A DNA stretch of 64,000 bases from Mycobacterium sp. E796 (GCF_001672815.1 NZ_LZKK01000260.1:1-64000); one strand, 5' to 3'; shown: positions 52,913 to 62,252, counted from the first letter of the stretch. Program-made: numbers and translations. Notes: generated by a model not told the origin, from the letters alone.

Positions 52913-54019
52913 TCAGTGCAGGGTCGGCGCGTAGCGCAGCACGGCGCCGACGCCGTCGGCCGGGGTGATCCGTTCGTCGGTGCGCACCAGCGACGCCCCG
53001 ACCGAAACCGCGAACATGGGCAGCGCCTCGTCGGCGCGCAACGTTTTGTCGGGTGCGGCGCCCTGTTCGGACAGCACGTTCTCGTCGGGGGCGACCGTCG
53101 TCAGGCCTTCGTCGGCGACCACGGTGGCGTCCCCGATTTCGCCGATGATCAGAGTCTCGACCGCGCCCTGGCGCAGCGCGGAGCACACCGGGCCCAATCC
53201 CTCGGCGGCCAGGCCGGATTCGCGGCCGATCTCGGCGTTGAAGCGCTGCGCGGCGGCGTCGATCGTGCGCAACTGGCGGTTGACGAATTCGTCCTCGATG
53301 GCCTGCTCGATCTCGCCGAAGTCGTGACCGCTGTGCCGCGCCCCGACCTCGAGCGGGACCGCCCGGTCGCGCAACCGTTCCGGCAACGCAGCGAGCAGGT
53401 CCGAGCGCGACCGCACCTCGCCGACGACGAAGATCACGTCGATGCCCTTGTCGTCGACGAGTTCGGCGACGCGGTCGGCGACCGCGCGCATGTTCTTGCG
53501 GGCGGCCTCTTCGGTGCGCAACTGCGGGTCGCCGTAACCCGCGGTCTCGGCGCCGGCGGCCTTGTGCACGGGGTGGCCACCGCCGTCGACGGTTTCCGAA
53601 TGCAGCGTGCCGCCGAGCTGGGTGGTGATGTCGGCACCGCTGTGGTCGACGACCACCAGCACGTAGTCGGGGTGATCGAAGCTCTGCTCGAGAATCGGTA
53701 CCAGATAAGGCAATTCGGACACACGGACGACGGTCGTCGCAGTGGGCCGCGCCAGATGCTCGTTGATCACCACGCCGTCGGCGCTGGCGACCACCGCGCG
53801 CCCGCTACGGCCGATCGGCGGCCGCAGGTCCATGACGGCGGTTTCGATCTCGTCGATCACCGGTTGGGCGGCGCCCTTCTGCTCGAGCTCCTCGCGCGCC
53901 GCCCGCCACTTGAGCTCGAGCTGGGCCTCGGCGTCGTGGGTGTCGTGCGAGTCCTCGAAGTAGACCGAGGCGAACGGCCCCGGTGCGTCCAGCAGCTTGC
54001 GGAAGCGTTCAGATTGCAT
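52913..54019 (-). CDS. Rv2629-like protein, BaeRF2 (eRF1-like) family
   Basis: Product of 368 aa resembling the Rv2629 group, bacterial proteins with an archaeo-eukaryotic release-factor-like fold. Visible: GPFASVYFED at the N-terminus, PYLVPILEQSFDHPDYVLVVVDHSGAD, then FVVGEVRSRSDLLAALPERL and a C-terminal GAVETLIIGEI. ATG 54019 (MQSERFRKLL) matches the family start. A role in ribosome rescue or hibernation is possible but unproven. Last in a leftward run echA21-lipE-small protein-this gene (35-nt gap), ending 4 nt from the tRNA-Ser. Confidence 0.85.
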   Translation of the reverse strand: MQSERFRKLLDAPGPFASVYFEDSHDTHDAEAQLELKWRAAREELEQKGAAQPVIDEIETAVMDLRPPIGRSGRAVVASADGVVINEHLARPTATTVVRVSELPYLVPILEQSFDHPDYVLVVVDHSGADITTQLGGTLHSETVDGGGHPVHKAAGAETAGYGDPQLRTEEAARKNMRAVADRVAELVDDKGIDVIFVVGEVRSRSDLLAALPERLRDRAVPLEVGARHSGHDFGEIEQAIEDEFVNRQLRTIDAAAQRFNAEIGRESGLAAEGLGPVCSALRQGAVETLIIGEIGDATVVADEGLTTVAPDENVLSEQGAAPDKTLRADEALPMFAVSVGASLVRTDERITPADGVGAVLRYAPTLH

Positions 54020-54054
54020 GCGTAGTTGGTTGCCCCGCCCGTCGGCAGGCAAAA

Positions 54055-54246
54055 CTAGTAGCTTCGATCACCCTCGCTGTCGTCGAAGAAGTGCCATTCG
54101 CCGTCGCGCTCGACCTCCATGCGCCAGCCGAGTTCGTTGCCCTCGACCTTGTTGTCGGCGAACCACGCGTGCGCCTTGTCGGCGCTTTCGATGTCCTCGG
54201 TCGCGACGACGTCGCCCTTCGGGTTGAGCACTCGATATGTAGCCAT
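54055..54246 (-). CDS. Small acidic hypothetical protein
   Basis: Product of 63 aa from ATG 54246 (MATYRVLNPKGDVV). Strongly acidic, with WRMEVERDGEWHFF aromatic strands; looks like a compact beta protein. No family recognised and no strong ribosome site. Coding is supported by its position in a tight same-strand run, 30 nt after lipE and 35 nt before the BaeRF gene. Confidence 0.7.
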   Translation of the reverse strand: MATYRVLNPKGDVVATEDIESADKAHAWFADNKVEGNELGWRMEVERDGEWHFFDDSEGDRSY

Positions 54247-54276
54247 GCGTGGCAGTGTTTCCACCGCCGCGCGGCC

Positions 54277-55539
54277 TCAACCGGTGCGAATCTCCGCGGC
54301 GATGGTGTCCATCAGTGCGGTATATCGGCGGGCTTCCGGGTCGCGGCCGGGCTTGCCGCTGCTGATCACGCCGGCGGCCATGTCGCGCTCCGGGTCGGCC
54401 CAGACGGCGATGTTCGTCAGACCGAGGTGACCGAACGCCGCCGTCGCGCCGCGGCCGAACGGTCCGAACCGCTTGGTTCCCAGGATGAAGCCGGTGCCCC
54501 AGCGGGCCGGCATCAGGCCGATCGCGAAATCCGGTCGCAAGCGCCGGCATTCGGCCGCCGCGCCCCGCATCGTCTCCGGGCTCATCACCCGCACACCGTC
54601 GAGTTCGCCTCCGCGGCGCCAGATTTCGGCGAACCGGGACAGCTCGTCGGCGGTCGAAATGGTGTTGGACGACGGGACGATCGTGGTGAGGAACATCGGG
54701 CTGTTCGTGTACGGGATGATCTCGTGCACGGTTCCGCCGATCGCCTTGCGGAAGATCTGGGCGATCACCGGCGGCAGGGTGCGGCCGGTGGGGTGACTGG
54801 GTGCGACCAGCGGGACGTCTTGCTTGGCGACGCCGAAGTTGGTCCACCGGAAACCCAGCGGGTCGAGGATCTCCGCGGCGAGGATTTCGCGAATCTCCTT
54901 GCCGGTGGCCGCGTAGATGATCTCGCGCATCAGCGGACCCCACGTCAGCGCGTGGTACATGTGCACCAGCCCGGGGCGGTAGAGGGGCCGCAGCTCGCCG
55001 AGTTTCTGCTGCGCGTATTCGTGGTCGTCGGCGCGCTTGATGTCCGGCCTGGGCCCGGTGGGGAAGGGCAGGCCCGCGCTGTGGGTCATCACGTGCCGGA
55101 TCGTGATGCGGTCCTTGCCGTGGCTGGTGAAGGTGGGCAGGTATTCGCAGACCCGGTCGTCCAGCGAGAAGACGCCCCGCTCGACGAGCATGTGCACGAC
55201 GGTCGCGGTGATGCCCTTGGCCGCCGAGTACACGCAGAAGGGTGTGTCCGTGGTGACGGGGACCTTCTCGGCGTCGGGTGGGTCGGTGGGCGCGTTGCCC
55301 CAGCCGTGGCCGATCGCGCGGTTGAGCACGACGCGCCCGTGCTGGCGGATGCACACCTGGATCGCCGGATGCAGGCCGGCCTCATACCAGTGCCGCGCGG
55401 CCCGCCAGATCCGTTCGACCGCCGCGCTGTCGATCTCGGAGTGATCCTCTGCGCCGATGGCCGTCACGGAGTCCAGGTCGGCCGGGACGCGGATTCTTCC
55501 GTCGGTGGTGGTCACCCCAGCGAGAGTAGCCAAGGGCAC
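54277..55539 (-). CDS. lipE: Beta-lactamase-family esterase LipE
   Basis: Serine hydrolase of the class C beta-lactamase/esterase fold (420 aa). The S-x-x-K motif is VYSAAKGIT, and the YHALTWG region supplies the second-motif Tyr. GTG 55539 is supported by GGGGAG just upstream and leaves only 1 nt after the echA21 stop. LipE is a reported mycobacterial lipase/esterase; natural substrate unknown. No signal peptide seen. Confidence 0.93.
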   Translation of the reverse strand: MPLATLAGVTTTDGRIRVPADLDSVTAIGAEDHSEIDSAAVERIWRAARHWYEAGLHPAIQVCIRQHGRVVLNRAIGHGWGNAPTDPPDAEKVPVTTDTPFCVYSAAKGITATVVHMLVERGVFSLDDRVCEYLPTFTSHGKDRITIRHVMTHSAGLPFPTGPRPDIKRADDHEYAQQKLGELRPLYRPGLVHMYHALTWGPLMREIIYAATGKEIREILAAEILDPLGFRWTNFGVAKQDVPLVAPSHPTGRTLPPVIAQIFRKAIGGTVHEIIPYTNSPMFLTTIVPSSNTISTADELSRFAEIWRRGGELDGVRVMSPETMRGAAAECRRLRPDFAIGLMPARWGTGFILGTKRFGPFGRGATAAFGHLGLTNIAVWADPERDMAAGVISSGKPGRDPEARRYTALMDTIAAEIRTG

Positions 55540-55540
55540 G

Positions 55541-56365
55541 CTACTCCCCGGTGAACCGCGGCGGACGCTTCTCGAACGTCGCGGCGATGCCTTCGGTCAA
55601 GTCCTTGGACGGCAGGAAGGCGGCGTTCCAGGCGGCGACGTAGCGCAGGCTGTCCGAGACGGCGGCAATGCGCTGCTGGTCGAGGACGTCCTTGACGCCG
55701 TGGACGGTCAGCGGCGGGTTGGCGGCGATCTCGGCCGCGGTGGCGTGGGCGGCCGCCAGCGTGGCGTCGGCGTCGTCGTACACGTCGTTGACCAGGCCGA
55801 TCTTCTCGGCCCGGGCCGCGTCGATGTCCTTGCCGGTCAACGCGAGCTCGCGCAGGTGCCCGTCGTTGAGGATCAGCGGCAGCCTGGCGAGGCTGCCGAC
55901 GTCGGCCACAATCGCGAGCTTGACCTCCCGGACCGAGAACTTGGCGTCGGCGCTGGCGTAGCGGATGTCGACCGCGGAGATCAGGTCGACCCCGCCGCCG
56001 ATGCACCAGCCGTGCACCGACGCGATGGTGGGGGTGCGGCAGTCGGCGACGGCGCTGATCGCGCCCTGCATGCGCTTGACCTCGCGGTGGAAGACGGCGC
56101 GGGGGCCGGCGAGCGCGTCGCCCGACAACAGCGGGGCGAACGAACCGCCCATCGCGGGCACGTCCAGGCCGTAGCTGAAGTTCTTGCCCGATCCGGTGAT
56201 TACGATGGCCCGCACGTCGGGGTCGGCGTCCAGCGCCGCGAACACCTCGGGCATCTCCGACCAGAACGCCGGGCCCATGGCGTTGCCCTTGCCGGGGCCG
56301 ATCAGCGTCACCTGTGCGACGTTGTCTTTGGTCTCGATGGTGACGGATTCGTATGTCTCGCCCAT
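55541..56365 (-). CDS. echA21: Enoyl-CoA hydratase/isomerase EchA21
   Basis: Crotonase-fold enzyme (274 aa). Oxyanion-hole loops are NFSYGLDVPAMGG and VHGWCIGGGVDLISA; the DIRYASADAKFSVREVKLAI block is typical of delta(3,5)-delta(2,4)-dienoyl-CoA isomerase-like members. ATG 56365 gives the same length as the M. tuberculosis protein. First of a leftward run with lipE, and divergent from the DinB-like gene only 23 bp away. Confidence 0.95.
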   Translation of the reverse strand: MGETYESVTIETKDNVAQVTLIGPGKGNAMGPAFWSEMPEVFAALDADPDVRAIVITGSGKNFSYGLDVPAMGGSFAPLLSGDALAGPRAVFHREVKRMQGAISAVADCRTPTIASVHGWCIGGGVDLISAVDIRYASADAKFSVREVKLAIVADVGSLARLPLILNDGHLRELALTGKDIDAARAEKIGLVNDVYDDADATLAAAHATAAEIAANPPLTVHGVKDVLDQQRIAAVSDSLRYVAAWNAAFLPSKDLTEGIAATFEKRPPRFTGE

Positions 56366-56388
56366 ATCGAGACCGTAGCGTGGCAAAT

Positions 56389-56973
56389 ATGGATGCTGAC
56401 TTGCGACCTGGCCCTGATTCGCCACCCACCGACGAGCTGCGCAGCGCCGAGCGCACGCTGGCGGTCTTGCAGCGTGTCCTGCATCCCATCGCGAGCGACG
56501 ACCTGACCCGGCAGACGCCGTGCCGCGAGTTCGACGTGACACGGCTAACGGAGCACTTGCTGAACTCGATCAAGGGGCTCGGCGGCATGGTGGGTGCGGA
56601 ACTTCCGGAGCGCGACGCCAGCGATTCGGTGGAGCGGCAGGTCGTGGCAGCCGCGCGGCCGGCCCTGGATGCCTGGCATCGCCACGGGCTGGACGGCACC
56701 GTGCCGTTCGGCAAGGGCGAGATGCCGGCCCGGGGGGCCTGCGGCATCCTGTCGCTCGAATTCCTGGTTCACGCCTGGGATTACGCCAAGGCCGTGGGAC
56801 ACGATATCGACGCCCCGGAGCCGTTGGCCGAATACGTGCTGGGGCTGGCGCACCAGATCATCCGCCCGGAGCAACGCGGCCGCGGCGGGTTCGACGAGCC
56901 CGTCGACGTGCCGGCCGACGCCGGCGCCCTCGAGCAGCTGATCGCGTTCACGGGCCGAGACCCGGCCGCGTAG
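56389..56973 (+). CDS. TIGR03086-type metal-binding (DinB/MDMPI) protein
   Basis: Product of 194 aa, the M. tuberculosis Rv3773c length, from ATG 56389. Pattern RTLAVLQRVLHPIASDDLTRQTPC then TRLTEHLLNSIKGLGGM, with EFLVHAWDYAKAVG further on, giving the His residues of the DinB-like metal site. Possibly a mycothiol-dependent enzyme; substrate unknown. Only 23 bp separates it from divergent echA21, so one or both may be leaderless. Confidence 0.88.
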   Translation: MDADLRPGPDSPPTDELRSAERTLAVLQRVLHPIASDDLTRQTPCREFDVTRLTEHLLNSIKGLGGMVGAELPERDASDSVERQVVAAARPALDAWHRHGLDGTVPFGKGEMPARGACGILSLEFLVHAWDYAKAVGHDIDAPEPLAEYVLGLAHQIIRPEQRGRGGFDEPVDVPADAGALEQLIAFTGRDPAA

Positions 56974-57146
56974 CTCACTGAGTGTGTACCCAGGGCGTTC
57001 CGTGTGTACTGGTAGCGCGATTCGGCCCGGATTCCCGCTCTAGGCTCACACGAAAAGCCGTGAGCGCACACTAATGGGCCTCAAAGCCCTCGCGCCCGAT
57101 GTGGGGCGATCCATAGCCACCAATGCATACAGTCAACGGGCGGGAT

Positions 57147-57608
57147 CTACACCCGCTCGAGGTAGAAGTAGTAGTAGCGGCCGGCGTCCAGCACGCCCTT
57201 GCCGTTCATGATGCCCATCACCGCGTCGTCGTCGATCTTCTTGAAGTGGTCGTGGACGGGCTGGCCGTCATAGACCATCGTCGCGGTGACTTCGCCGCGG
57301 AACTCCTCCAGCCACAGGCTGGCCTCGCCCTTGCCCATCTCCTTGTTCGAGAACTTGTTCCCGTCGGCGTCCAGGCACACCAGCGGCTGCACGTCGCCGG
57401 CCGACTTGAAGGTCTTGCCGTACCAGCCGGCCTTTTCCAACTGGCCGTTCATCTTGTGGCCGGTGACGAACTCGCCGCCCTTCCACTCGCCCATCATCTC
57501 GTCGATGGCTGCCGGCTGCAGCGTCGCCCAGAAGTCGTCGAGCTCGGCATCGGCGATGTCGCCGGCGCGTTCCTTGAAGTCGGTGAACTTCTTGCGGGCC
57601 AGGCTCAT
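57147..57608 (-). CDS. GXWXG/DUF4334-domain protein
   Basis: Product of 153 aa. ATG 57608 follows AAGGAG and overlaps the hisC2 stop by 4 nt. The N-terminal part holds GEWKGGEFVTGH (GXWXG-type) and the C-terminal half is DUF4334-like (LWLEEFRGEVTATMVYDGQP, DHFKKIDDDAVMGIMNGK). The fold is lipocalin/FABP-like by family knowledge, suggesting small-ligand binding; ligand unknown. Co-translated with hisC2. Confidence 0.88.
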   Translation of the reverse strand: MSLARKKFTDFKERAGDIADAELDDFWATLQPAAIDEMMGEWKGGEFVTGHKMNGQLEKAGWYGKTFKSAGDVQPLVCLDADGNKFSNKEMGKGEASLWLEEFRGEVTATMVYDGQPVHDHFKKIDDDAVMGIMNGKGVLDAGRYYYFYLERV

Positions 57609-58681
57609 TGGTTCTCCTTGATCCAGTCGCGGGCAAACCGCAGCAGCGCGTCGTTTTCCTCCGGCGCCCCGATGGTGACCCGCACCCCGTCCGGCGCGAA
57701 CGGGCGGACCACGATGCGCGCCTCGGCCGCTCGCGCGACGAAGTCCTGTGTCCGTGTTCCCAAGGGCAGCCAGACGAAGTTGGCCTGCGACGGCGGCAGG
57801 GCGAACCCGGCGTCGCGCAGGCCGGCGCTGACGCGGGCGCGCTCGGCGACCACGGCGTCGGTGCGGGCAAGCAGCTCGTCGGCGGCGTCCAGCGAGGCGA
57901 TGGCGGCGGCCTGCGAGATGCTCGTCACCGCGAACGGCACGTAGACCTGGTCCAGCGCGGTGATCAGGTCGGGATGCCCGACCGCGTAGCCCACGCGTAG
58001 GCCCGCCAGCCCGTACGCCTTCGAAAACGTGCGCAGCACAACGACATTGCTGCGGGTGCGGGCCAGCTGCAGGCTGTCGGGCAGCATGCCGTCGCGGATG
58101 TACTCGACGTAAGCCTCGTCGATGGCGATCAGGATGTGCGGCGGCACGGCCTCGACGAAACGGGCCAGCGCATCCGGGTCGACGACCGTCGAGGTCGGAT
58201 TGTTGGGGTTGCACACGAAGATCAGCCGGGTGCGCTCGGTGACCGCGGCGAGCATCGCGTACAGGTCGTGCGTGTGGTCGGTCAACGGCACCTTGACGGC
58301 GGTGGCGCCGGCCACCTGAACCATGGGCGGGTACAGCTCGAAGCTGTGCCACCCCATCACCACCTCGTCGCCCGCGGCGGAAGTGATCTGGATGACCTGC
58401 TGGCACAGACTGACCGAACCGCAGCTCACCGCGACCTGCTCCGGCGCGAAGTCCGCGGAGCTCGCCGAGCTGAGGTGCTTGGCCAGCGCCGCCTTGAGTT
58501 GCAGGTTCGCGCTGTCCGGGTAGCGGTGGATCGTGTCGGTGGCCCGTTCGATCGCCGCGCGGACGCTGGGCAGCGGCCCGTGCACCGTTTCGTTGCTGGC
58601 CAGTTTGATCGAACCCGGCACCGTCTTGCCGGGGACGTAGACGGGAAGCCCCGCCAGCTCGGGTCGCAGGCGGGCGGTCAC
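57605..58681 (-). CDS. hisC2: Histidinol-phosphate/aromatic aminotransferase HisC2 (Pat)
   Basis: PLP aminotransferase of fold type I (358 aa), Rv3772 type, with reported activity on aromatic amino acids as well as the HisC-like scaffold. Visible: ASNETVHGPLPSV, CNPNNPTSTVV, DEAYVEY and the lysine motif TFSKAYGLAGLRVGYA; Arg in RVTIGAPEEND binds the carboxylate. Start MTARLRPELAG is conserved. Operon with the DUF4334 gene. Confidence 0.95.
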   Translation of the reverse strand: MTARLRPELAGLPVYVPGKTVPGSIKLASNETVHGPLPSVRAAIERATDTIHRYPDSANLQLKAALAKHLSSASSADFAPEQVAVSCGSVSLCQQVIQITSAAGDEVVMGWHSFELYPPMVQVAGATAVKVPLTDHTHDLYAMLAAVTERTRLIFVCNPNNPTSTVVDPDALARFVEAVPPHILIAIDEAYVEYIRDGMLPDSLQLARTRSNVVVLRTFSKAYGLAGLRVGYAVGHPDLITALDQVYVPFAVTSISQAAAIASLDAADELLARTDAVVAERARVSAGLRDAGFALPPSQANFVWLPLGTRTQDFVARAAEARIVVRPFAPDGVRVTIGAPEENDALLRFARDWIKENQ

Positions 58682-58770
58682 TTCGACAGCATATGTCGGC
58701 GCTGTGTACGCTATGCCTCCGGCGGTTCAGGGACGGCTGTAAGGGTTCGGGTACCCTCAGGAAGTCCGAT

Positions 58771-58859
58771 GGAGGCGTGCCAGAGCGGCCGAATGGGGCT
58801 CACTGCTAATGAGTTGTCCCCCTCAAAGGGGACCGGAGGTTCAAATCCTCTCGCCTCCG
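58771..58859 (+). tRNA. tRNA-Ser (anticodon GCU)
   Basis: Acceptor stem GGAGGCG/CGCCTCC, anticodon loop CTGCTAA with anticodon GCT, long variable arm (GTCCCCCTCAAAGGGGAC), T-arm GGAGGTTCAAATCCTC. About 89 nt, no encoded CCA. Confidence 0.96.
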
Positions 58860-58894
58860 CCACGTCCTTTCGGGGGCGAGACAACTGAAGACAG

Positions 58895-58967
58895 GCGCCC
58901 GTAGCTCAACGGATAGAGCATCTGACTACGGATCAGAAGGTTAGGGGTTCGAATCCCTTCGGGCGCG
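58895..58967 (+). tRNA. tRNA-Arg (anticodon ACG)
   Basis: Acceptor stem GCGCCCG/CGGGCGC, D-arm GCTCAACGGATAGAGC, anticodon stem-loop TCTGACTACGGATCAGA with anticodon ACG, T-arm AGGGGTTCGAATCCCTT. 73 nt, no encoded CCA. 35 nt after tRNA-Ser(GCU). Confidence 0.97.
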
Positions 58968-59046
58968 CTCATTTCCGCATCGGATGCCGGTGAAAGCGAC
59001 GCCCGGCCTTCACATTCAGTCACAATTCAGCGCTGTGCCGCGGCGG

Positions 59047-60636
59047 TCAGTAGTAGGCCTTTAGAGCCTGCTTGACCTCAGCGGGCAGATTCAGCTGGCC
59101 TTGCAGGCCTTCGCCGTACGCGGCGTCAACCGCCACGCACACGGGGTCGAGGCTGAGCGACTTGGGCGGAAGTGGCGCTGCCGCCAACGCCGGCAACCGC
59201 GCGTCCGGCCCCGTCTGCTGCCCGGCAAGGGGCAGGCTGGGACGGAGGGCAAACCCGCTCAAGTGCTCCTCATCGAGTGCCAGGCGCATCTCGGGTTCCG
59301 CGGCGGCCGTCAGGCTTCGCCCGCCGACACCCTGCCCGCGCTTTTCGTCCGCGAGCAGCGTCGGCAACCGCTGCAGCGCGTCGGTCAGGGCGGCCCGGGC
59401 GTCGGCAAAAGTGATGGGCGGGACATTCGGATCAGCCGCCCCGTAGTTGACCACGCGCGTATCGGTCCCGAGCGCCAAGGCCTCGCCGGCGACGCCTAAG
59501 CCGGACATGAGGGCCTTGGTTCCGATGACCGGGCTCCCGTCGACCAGCACCAGCACGACGTCGGTTTCGTTGGCGCCGATCAAGGCCGCATAAGGATCGG
59601 CCGAGGGCGCCGCCGCAATCACGGTGACGTCGGCGCGCTTGGACGGCTCGATGCTGCCGATCAGTGCGCCCCACTTCACGATCGCCGCCGGTGTGCTCGT
59701 CGCCATCGCGACAATGTCGCGGTCGGAGAGCCCTATCTGATCGATCTCATTGACGATCTTGGCAACCTTGAGCTCGTTCAGCAGGTTCTTGCTGCCCGAG
59801 GGCGACCAGTCCGAACCGAGGGCGACGGGCACTCCGGCGGCGCGGGCGGACTTGACGTTGGCGGTGCCGCCGTAGAGCAGAAGGTTGCTCAAAGGCGACC
59901 ACACCATCGACCCATGGTTCTGGGCCAGCACGGCGAAGTCCTCTGGTTTGAGCGCGGCGCAATGGATGCCGGCCAGTGCGGGACCGATCGCCCATTGCGT
60001 GCCATTGTTCAGCGCGAGGAAGGCGTTGCGCGCTTCGTCGTCCAGGCCTTCGCTCAGGTGGAGCAGCAGACAGGAGGCTTTGTCGACCTCCTTCTTGAAT
60101 TGCGACCATTGCGACGCTTCCACGTCGGGAATGTGCGTCGTGGCTCGATGAAACGCGGCGTCGTTGGGATCGTCGACCGCCCGTAGGGTGCCGTGGTAGT
60201 ACGCCTGCAGCTGTTCGGACTTGAGCGAGATGCCCTCGCTGGTCGTCACACCTCCTAGGAGGCACTTGGTTTCGGCGTAGCGCGCGACCGCCGCAAGCAG
60301 GTGCGGGTCCTTGGAATTCGCGATTGTCGTCATCGGGGCCGACACCGAGCGGACATAGTCCGTGTCGCTCTGCCATTGGCCGCGGTTCGTGTAGAGCTTC
60401 GGAACCTGCCACATCGGCAAGGCGTCGTAGCTCAGGTGATTGTGCAGCTCGATCAGCCCCGGGAAAATGAACCCGCCCGTCTCGACGACCGGGGCTCCGG
60501 CGAACCCCGGGGGCGCCGCGGCGCCACGGTCGCCGGCCGAAACGATCTGGTTGCCGTCGATGTAGACCGCACCGTTCGGCCAGGTATCGAAGGCGGCGTT
60601 CATCGTGACCACAGAGCCGTGCAGGACGAATTTCAT
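59047..60636 (-). CDS. Amidohydrolase-superfamily metal-dependent hydrolase
   Basis: Product of 529 aa of the cytosine deaminase/TRZ-ATZ-like amidohydrolase group. ATG 60636 follows GGAGGGAGTAGACCC. An N-terminal beta-sandwich half precedes the barrel; metal motif HxH in LIELHNHLSYD (His65, His67), further His in LLLHLSEG and GIHCAAL, and the terminal Asp in ALGSDWSPSG. Substrate unknown. Third gene of an operon with a UDG-like protein (27-nt gap) and a C1 protease. Has a Pro/Leu-rich C-terminal extension after the barrel. Confidence 0.9.
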   Translation of the reverse strand: MKFVLHGSVVTMNAAFDTWPNGAVYIDGNQIVSAGDRGAAAPPGFAGAPVVETGGFIFPGLIELHNHLSYDALPMWQVPKLYTNRGQWQSDTDYVRSVSAPMTTIANSKDPHLLAAVARYAETKCLLGGVTTSEGISLKSEQLQAYYHGTLRAVDDPNDAAFHRATTHIPDVEASQWSQFKKEVDKASCLLLHLSEGLDDEARNAFLALNNGTQWAIGPALAGIHCAALKPEDFAVLAQNHGSMVWSPLSNLLLYGGTANVKSARAAGVPVALGSDWSPSGSKNLLNELKVAKIVNEIDQIGLSDRDIVAMATSTPAAIVKWGALIGSIEPSKRADVTVIAAAPSADPYAALIGANETDVVLVLVDGSPVIGTKALMSGLGVAGEALALGTDTRVVNYGAADPNVPPITFADARAALTDALQRLPTLLADEKRGQGVGGRSLTAAAEPEMRLALDEEHLSGFALRPSLPLAGQQTGPDARLPALAAAPLPPKSLSLDPVCVAVDAAYGEGLQGQLNLPAEVKQALKAYY

Positions 60637-60663
60637 GGGTCTACTCCCTCCGGGAGGGTCGCC

Positions 60664-61506
60664 TTAAGGGGTGGCCGGGACGATGCCGTCGGGGACCTCG
60701 ACGGTGATGGTGCGCCGCTTCAGCGCCGCCGTCGTGCCGGTACGCGTCGCCCATCCGCTATCGCCCTGCATCCAGGCCGGCGTTCCCGCCGGCAGGTCGA
60801 ATGCCGGAATGGGCGGCAGTTCGGCCGGAAGGAATGTGGCGCCATAGGGAACGAACTGGCGTGCCGCGTCGGGCTCGGTTACGGCGCTGCGGAGAATCTG
60901 CAGCGCCGCGTTCCATTGGACCAGCATGGCCGTGGTCGCGGCGGCGATCTGTGCCGGCGTCCCGCCCGTGCCCTCCGGCGAAGTCGGGTGGGGCACATGC
61001 TGATACGCGAGTGCCTTGTAGGCCGCATTGGCGGGATCCTGAAGAAAGTCACGCCAGGCTTGATCCGCGAGGGAGCCGAACGCCACGACCGCCTCGACCG
61101 TCCCCGGGGCCAGCAGCGCGGAGAGCCACCGGTTGCGGTACTGGACGATTGGCGGGTCGCTGACATGCTGGTTACCCCCGCTCTGACCGTAGACGCTGTA
61201 GAGGAAGGTATTGACCATCACATAGCTTCGATCGAGGCCGAGCTTCGCCAGAAAGCCCTGGACGCGATGTCCCGCCGTGCCGACCAGGATCCGGCGGACC
61301 ACCGCCTCGTGCTGGGCCGGATCCTGGCCGATGCAGAGGAGACGCGCCGTACCGTCGAGGCGGCCCCGATGGAAGATCGGGCCCCATTCGACGCGGAATG
61401 CGTCGTAGGGATACACCGGTGCCGCCGGTGCCTGATCGCAGAGGGTCAGAAACGGCTCGCCGACGTAACCGGGATCAAAGGTCTGGGGCATCAGACTGAG
61501 CGTCAC
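60664..61506 (-). CDS. Uracil-DNA glycosylase-superfamily protein
   Basis: Product of 280 aa. GTG 61506 overlaps the C1 protease stop as GTGA. UDG-fold motifs: [12 protein letters not shown] (residues ~57-67, motif 1), [12 protein letters not shown], the [11 protein letters not shown] strand, [10 protein letters not shown] and the DNA-contact loop VPHPTSPEG (His173-Pro174). Motif 1 has Asp62-Pro-Ala where family 4 enzymes have GEAPG, so base specificity cannot be predicted. The last 65 residues are not typical of UDG. Its pairing with a protease and an amidohydrolase is unusual for a pure repair enzyme. Confidence 0.85.
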   Translation of the reverse strand: MTLSLMPQTFDPGYVGEPFLTLCDQAPAAPVYPYDAFRVEWGPIFHRGRLDGTARLLCIGQDPAQHEAVVRRILVGTAGHRVQGFLAKLGLDRSYVMVNTFLYSVYGQSGGNQHVSDPPIVQYRNRWLSALLAPGTVEAVVAFGSLADQAWRDFLQDPANAAYKALAYQHVPHPTSPEGTGGTPAQIAAATTAMLVQWNAALQILRSAVTEPDAARQFVPYGATFLPAELPPIPAFDLPAGTPAWMQGDSGWATRTGTTAALKRRTITVEVPDGIVPATP

Positions 61507-62252
61507 TGGTTGCCCCGTTCTTGCCGGGTTTTGTGCGATGTCGCGGGCGTCTGGGAAGCAGTGACCGGGACAGTAACGTCGCCGCTCTCGGCGAGTAGTT
61601 GTTCCCAGGTGCCAAACGACATGCAGAACCGTCCGCTGCGACCGAAGTTGGTCCCCCAGCTATTCCATAACCAGATCAATTGGTTGTCGGCGTCGATGCC
61701 GTCGACCACCACCTCGTGGCCGCCGCGCACGATGGCATCGTCAGTGATCGTGACCAGGCCGGTGTCCGGGTCGGGCTCGTCGAAGCTGGTATACCAGTTG
61801 AAGCCGGTGATCACCGGCTGGATCACTAGCGCCGTCAAAGCGTGTTGAAGCCCAAATGCGTGCCGGTACGAGGAGATCCAGCCAAGCTGTTGGGCGGCCT
61901 TGCACACCATGAGCCCCGAGCCGCCGGGGTCGTTGGGCGGATACGGCTGGCCCTCGAGTTTGGTTTCCAATTCGTAGAGCATGACCGCATCGGATTCGGT
62001 GTAGGACTTAGCGCCGGTGTAGTCGGGCGCGGAATTTAGCGCCCCGCACAATGCATTTGCGGTGCAGGAGCCGATCTGGCCCTGGTCGAGTGGCAAGCCG
62101 GTCGCACGATGGTCGACCGAGACTATGGCCTGCGCCCTCTCGGCCGGGAAGTCACGCGACCGCGGGTCGTGTTCGATGTGTCGTCCCAGGCGCCGAGTTG
62201 GCACGACGGTCTCGGCGAGTCGCTTGCGGACGATGTGGGTCTGGCTTGCCAT
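61503..62252 (-). CDS. C1 (papain-fold) cysteine peptidase
   Basis: Product of 249 aa; ATG 62252 follows AAGGAG. Papain triad is visible: Gln57/59 and Cys63 in [13 protein letters not shown], His179 in [12 protein letters not shown], and Asn197 in [11 protein letters not shown]. The N-terminus ([17 protein letters not shown]) resembles the start of bacterial C1A-like enzymes that lack a long propeptide. No signal peptide, so probably cytosolic. First gene of the operon with the UDG-like and amidohydrolase genes. Substrate unknown. Confidence 0.92.
   Translation of the reverse strand: MASQTHIVRKRLAETVVPTRRLGRHIEHDPRSRDFPAERAQAIVSVDHRATGLPLDQGQIGSCTANALCGALNSAPDYTGAKSYTESDAVMLYELETKLEGQPYPPNDPGGSGLMVCKAAQQLGWISSYRHAFGLQHALTALVIQPVITGFNWYTSFDEPDPDTGLVTITDDAIVRGGHEVVVDGIDADNQLIWLWNSWGTNFGRSGRFCMSFGTWEQLLAESGDVTVPVTASQTPATSHKTRQERGNQ

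Noticed and set aside
56974-57146. Possible small gene between the DinB-like gene and the DUF4334 gene
   Set aside because: No frame with a start, ribosome site and coding bias; treated as a convergent intergenic gap.
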